Origin: Mycobacterium sp.
GTDB lineage: Bacteria; Actinomycetota; Actinomycetes; Mycobacteriales; Mycobacteriaceae
Reading direction: 5' to 3'
NCBI GenBank assembly: GCA_025965815.1
Contig: JAOPWF010000208.1
Coordinates: 1 to 5,566 of the forward strand
Length of the DNA stretch: 5,566 nt
Position 1 is the first letter of the stretch, and each line of letters opens with the position of its first letter. A program made the translations under genes and the position numbers. Shown here piece after piece: positions 5,440-5,566 of this stretch. The notes under the pieces are model-generated. The model was given only the letters and a program-made list of their open reading frames with translations, was not told the DNA's origin and ran no database searches.

Positions 5440-5566
5440 ATGAGTACGACGATTTTCGACGAGTTGGACTGGCGCGGGTTGATTGCACAGTCCACCGATC
5501 TCGACGTGCTCAGTGCCGAGGCGGCGCGCGGACCCCTGACCGTTTACGCGGGGTTCGACCCGACGG
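5440..5566 (+). CDS. tyrS: Tyrosyl-tRNA synthetase, N-terminal part (3' end outside window)
   Basis: Forty-two complete codons are visible. The protein begins [20 protein letters not shown] and continues through a short helical stretch to [10 protein letters not shown] (33-42). YxGFDPT is the conserved strand and turn just before the HIGH signature of bacterial class I tyrosyl-tRNA synthetases; the HIGH motif itself would fall just past the window edge. The enzyme charges tRNA-Tyr with tyrosine in the cytoplasm and is normally essential. Its position after mpg matches Rv1689 in M. tuberculosis, which supports the call despite the short visible part. A 71-bp gap separates it from mpg, so co-transcription is possible but not shown. 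Confidence 0.92.
   Translation, partial: MSTTIFDELDWRGLIAQSTDLDVLSAEAARGPLTVYAGFDPT

Noticed and set aside
4730..5488. Minus-strand open frame (252 codons) opposite mpg
   Set aside because: It is a shadow of a gene with complete AAG-family motifs, and its composition is typical of an antisense frame.
1..5566. Mobile elements, CRISPR arrays, tRNA or other RNA genes
   Set aside because: No transposase, terminal repeats, regular repeat-spacer pattern or tRNA-like fold was seen. The gene order matches a conserved chromosomal core block.

Overview
The window is high-GC DNA whose gene order matches a conserved mycobacterial block. From memory, M. tuberculosis Rv1683 to Rv1689 runs: acyl-CoA synthetase-like/lipase protein, short Trm112-like protein, TetR repressor, ABC permease, ABC ATPase, 3-methyladenine DNA glycosylase (mpg), tyrosyl-tRNA synthetase (tyrS). 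All of these are here in the same order and strands, with one extra secreted-protein gene inserted. The source is therefore a Mycobacterium/Mycolicibacterium or very close relative. The species cannot be fixed from the sequence alone.

Left part (1-2562, + strand). The window opens inside a FATP/FadD-like protein whose nucleotide-binding and catalytic motifs are almost all replaced, although the reading frame is intact. A 98-bp gap with a plausible extended -10 promoter leads to a small Sec-exported protein of unknown function. Close behind it is a 71-aa Trm112/UPF0434-like protein that keeps only one cysteine.

Middle part (2528-4697, - strand). A three-gene operon is transcribed leftward: ABC ATPase, ABC-2 type permease, TetR repressor. 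The repressor gene converges on the Trm112-like gene and overlaps its 3' end by 35 bp. The set looks like a self-regulated efflux pump. As I recall, the M. smegmatis equivalent (MSMEG_3762/3763/3765) has been described as a TetR-controlled efflux pump.

Divergent control region (about 4670-4757). This AT-rich stretch holds two adjacent 16-bp palindromic repeats, very probably the TetR operator. They sit over the start of the ATPase gene. A TTGACA-17 bp-AATTAT promoter is placed so that transcription would begin at or next to the ATPase ATG, giving a leaderless mRNA with the operator inside the first codons. A possible + strand -10 element overlaps the same AT-rich core, so the pump and the divergent mpg repair gene may share control.

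Right part (4757-5566, + strand). A complete mpg (203 aa) is followed by the first 42 codons of tyrS. I see no RNA genes, mobile elements, CRISPR arrays or origins, and no gene-free stretch longer than 100 bp. The most notable points are the palindromic operator built into a leaderless start, the conserved-looking pseudo-synthetase, and the extra secreted gene.
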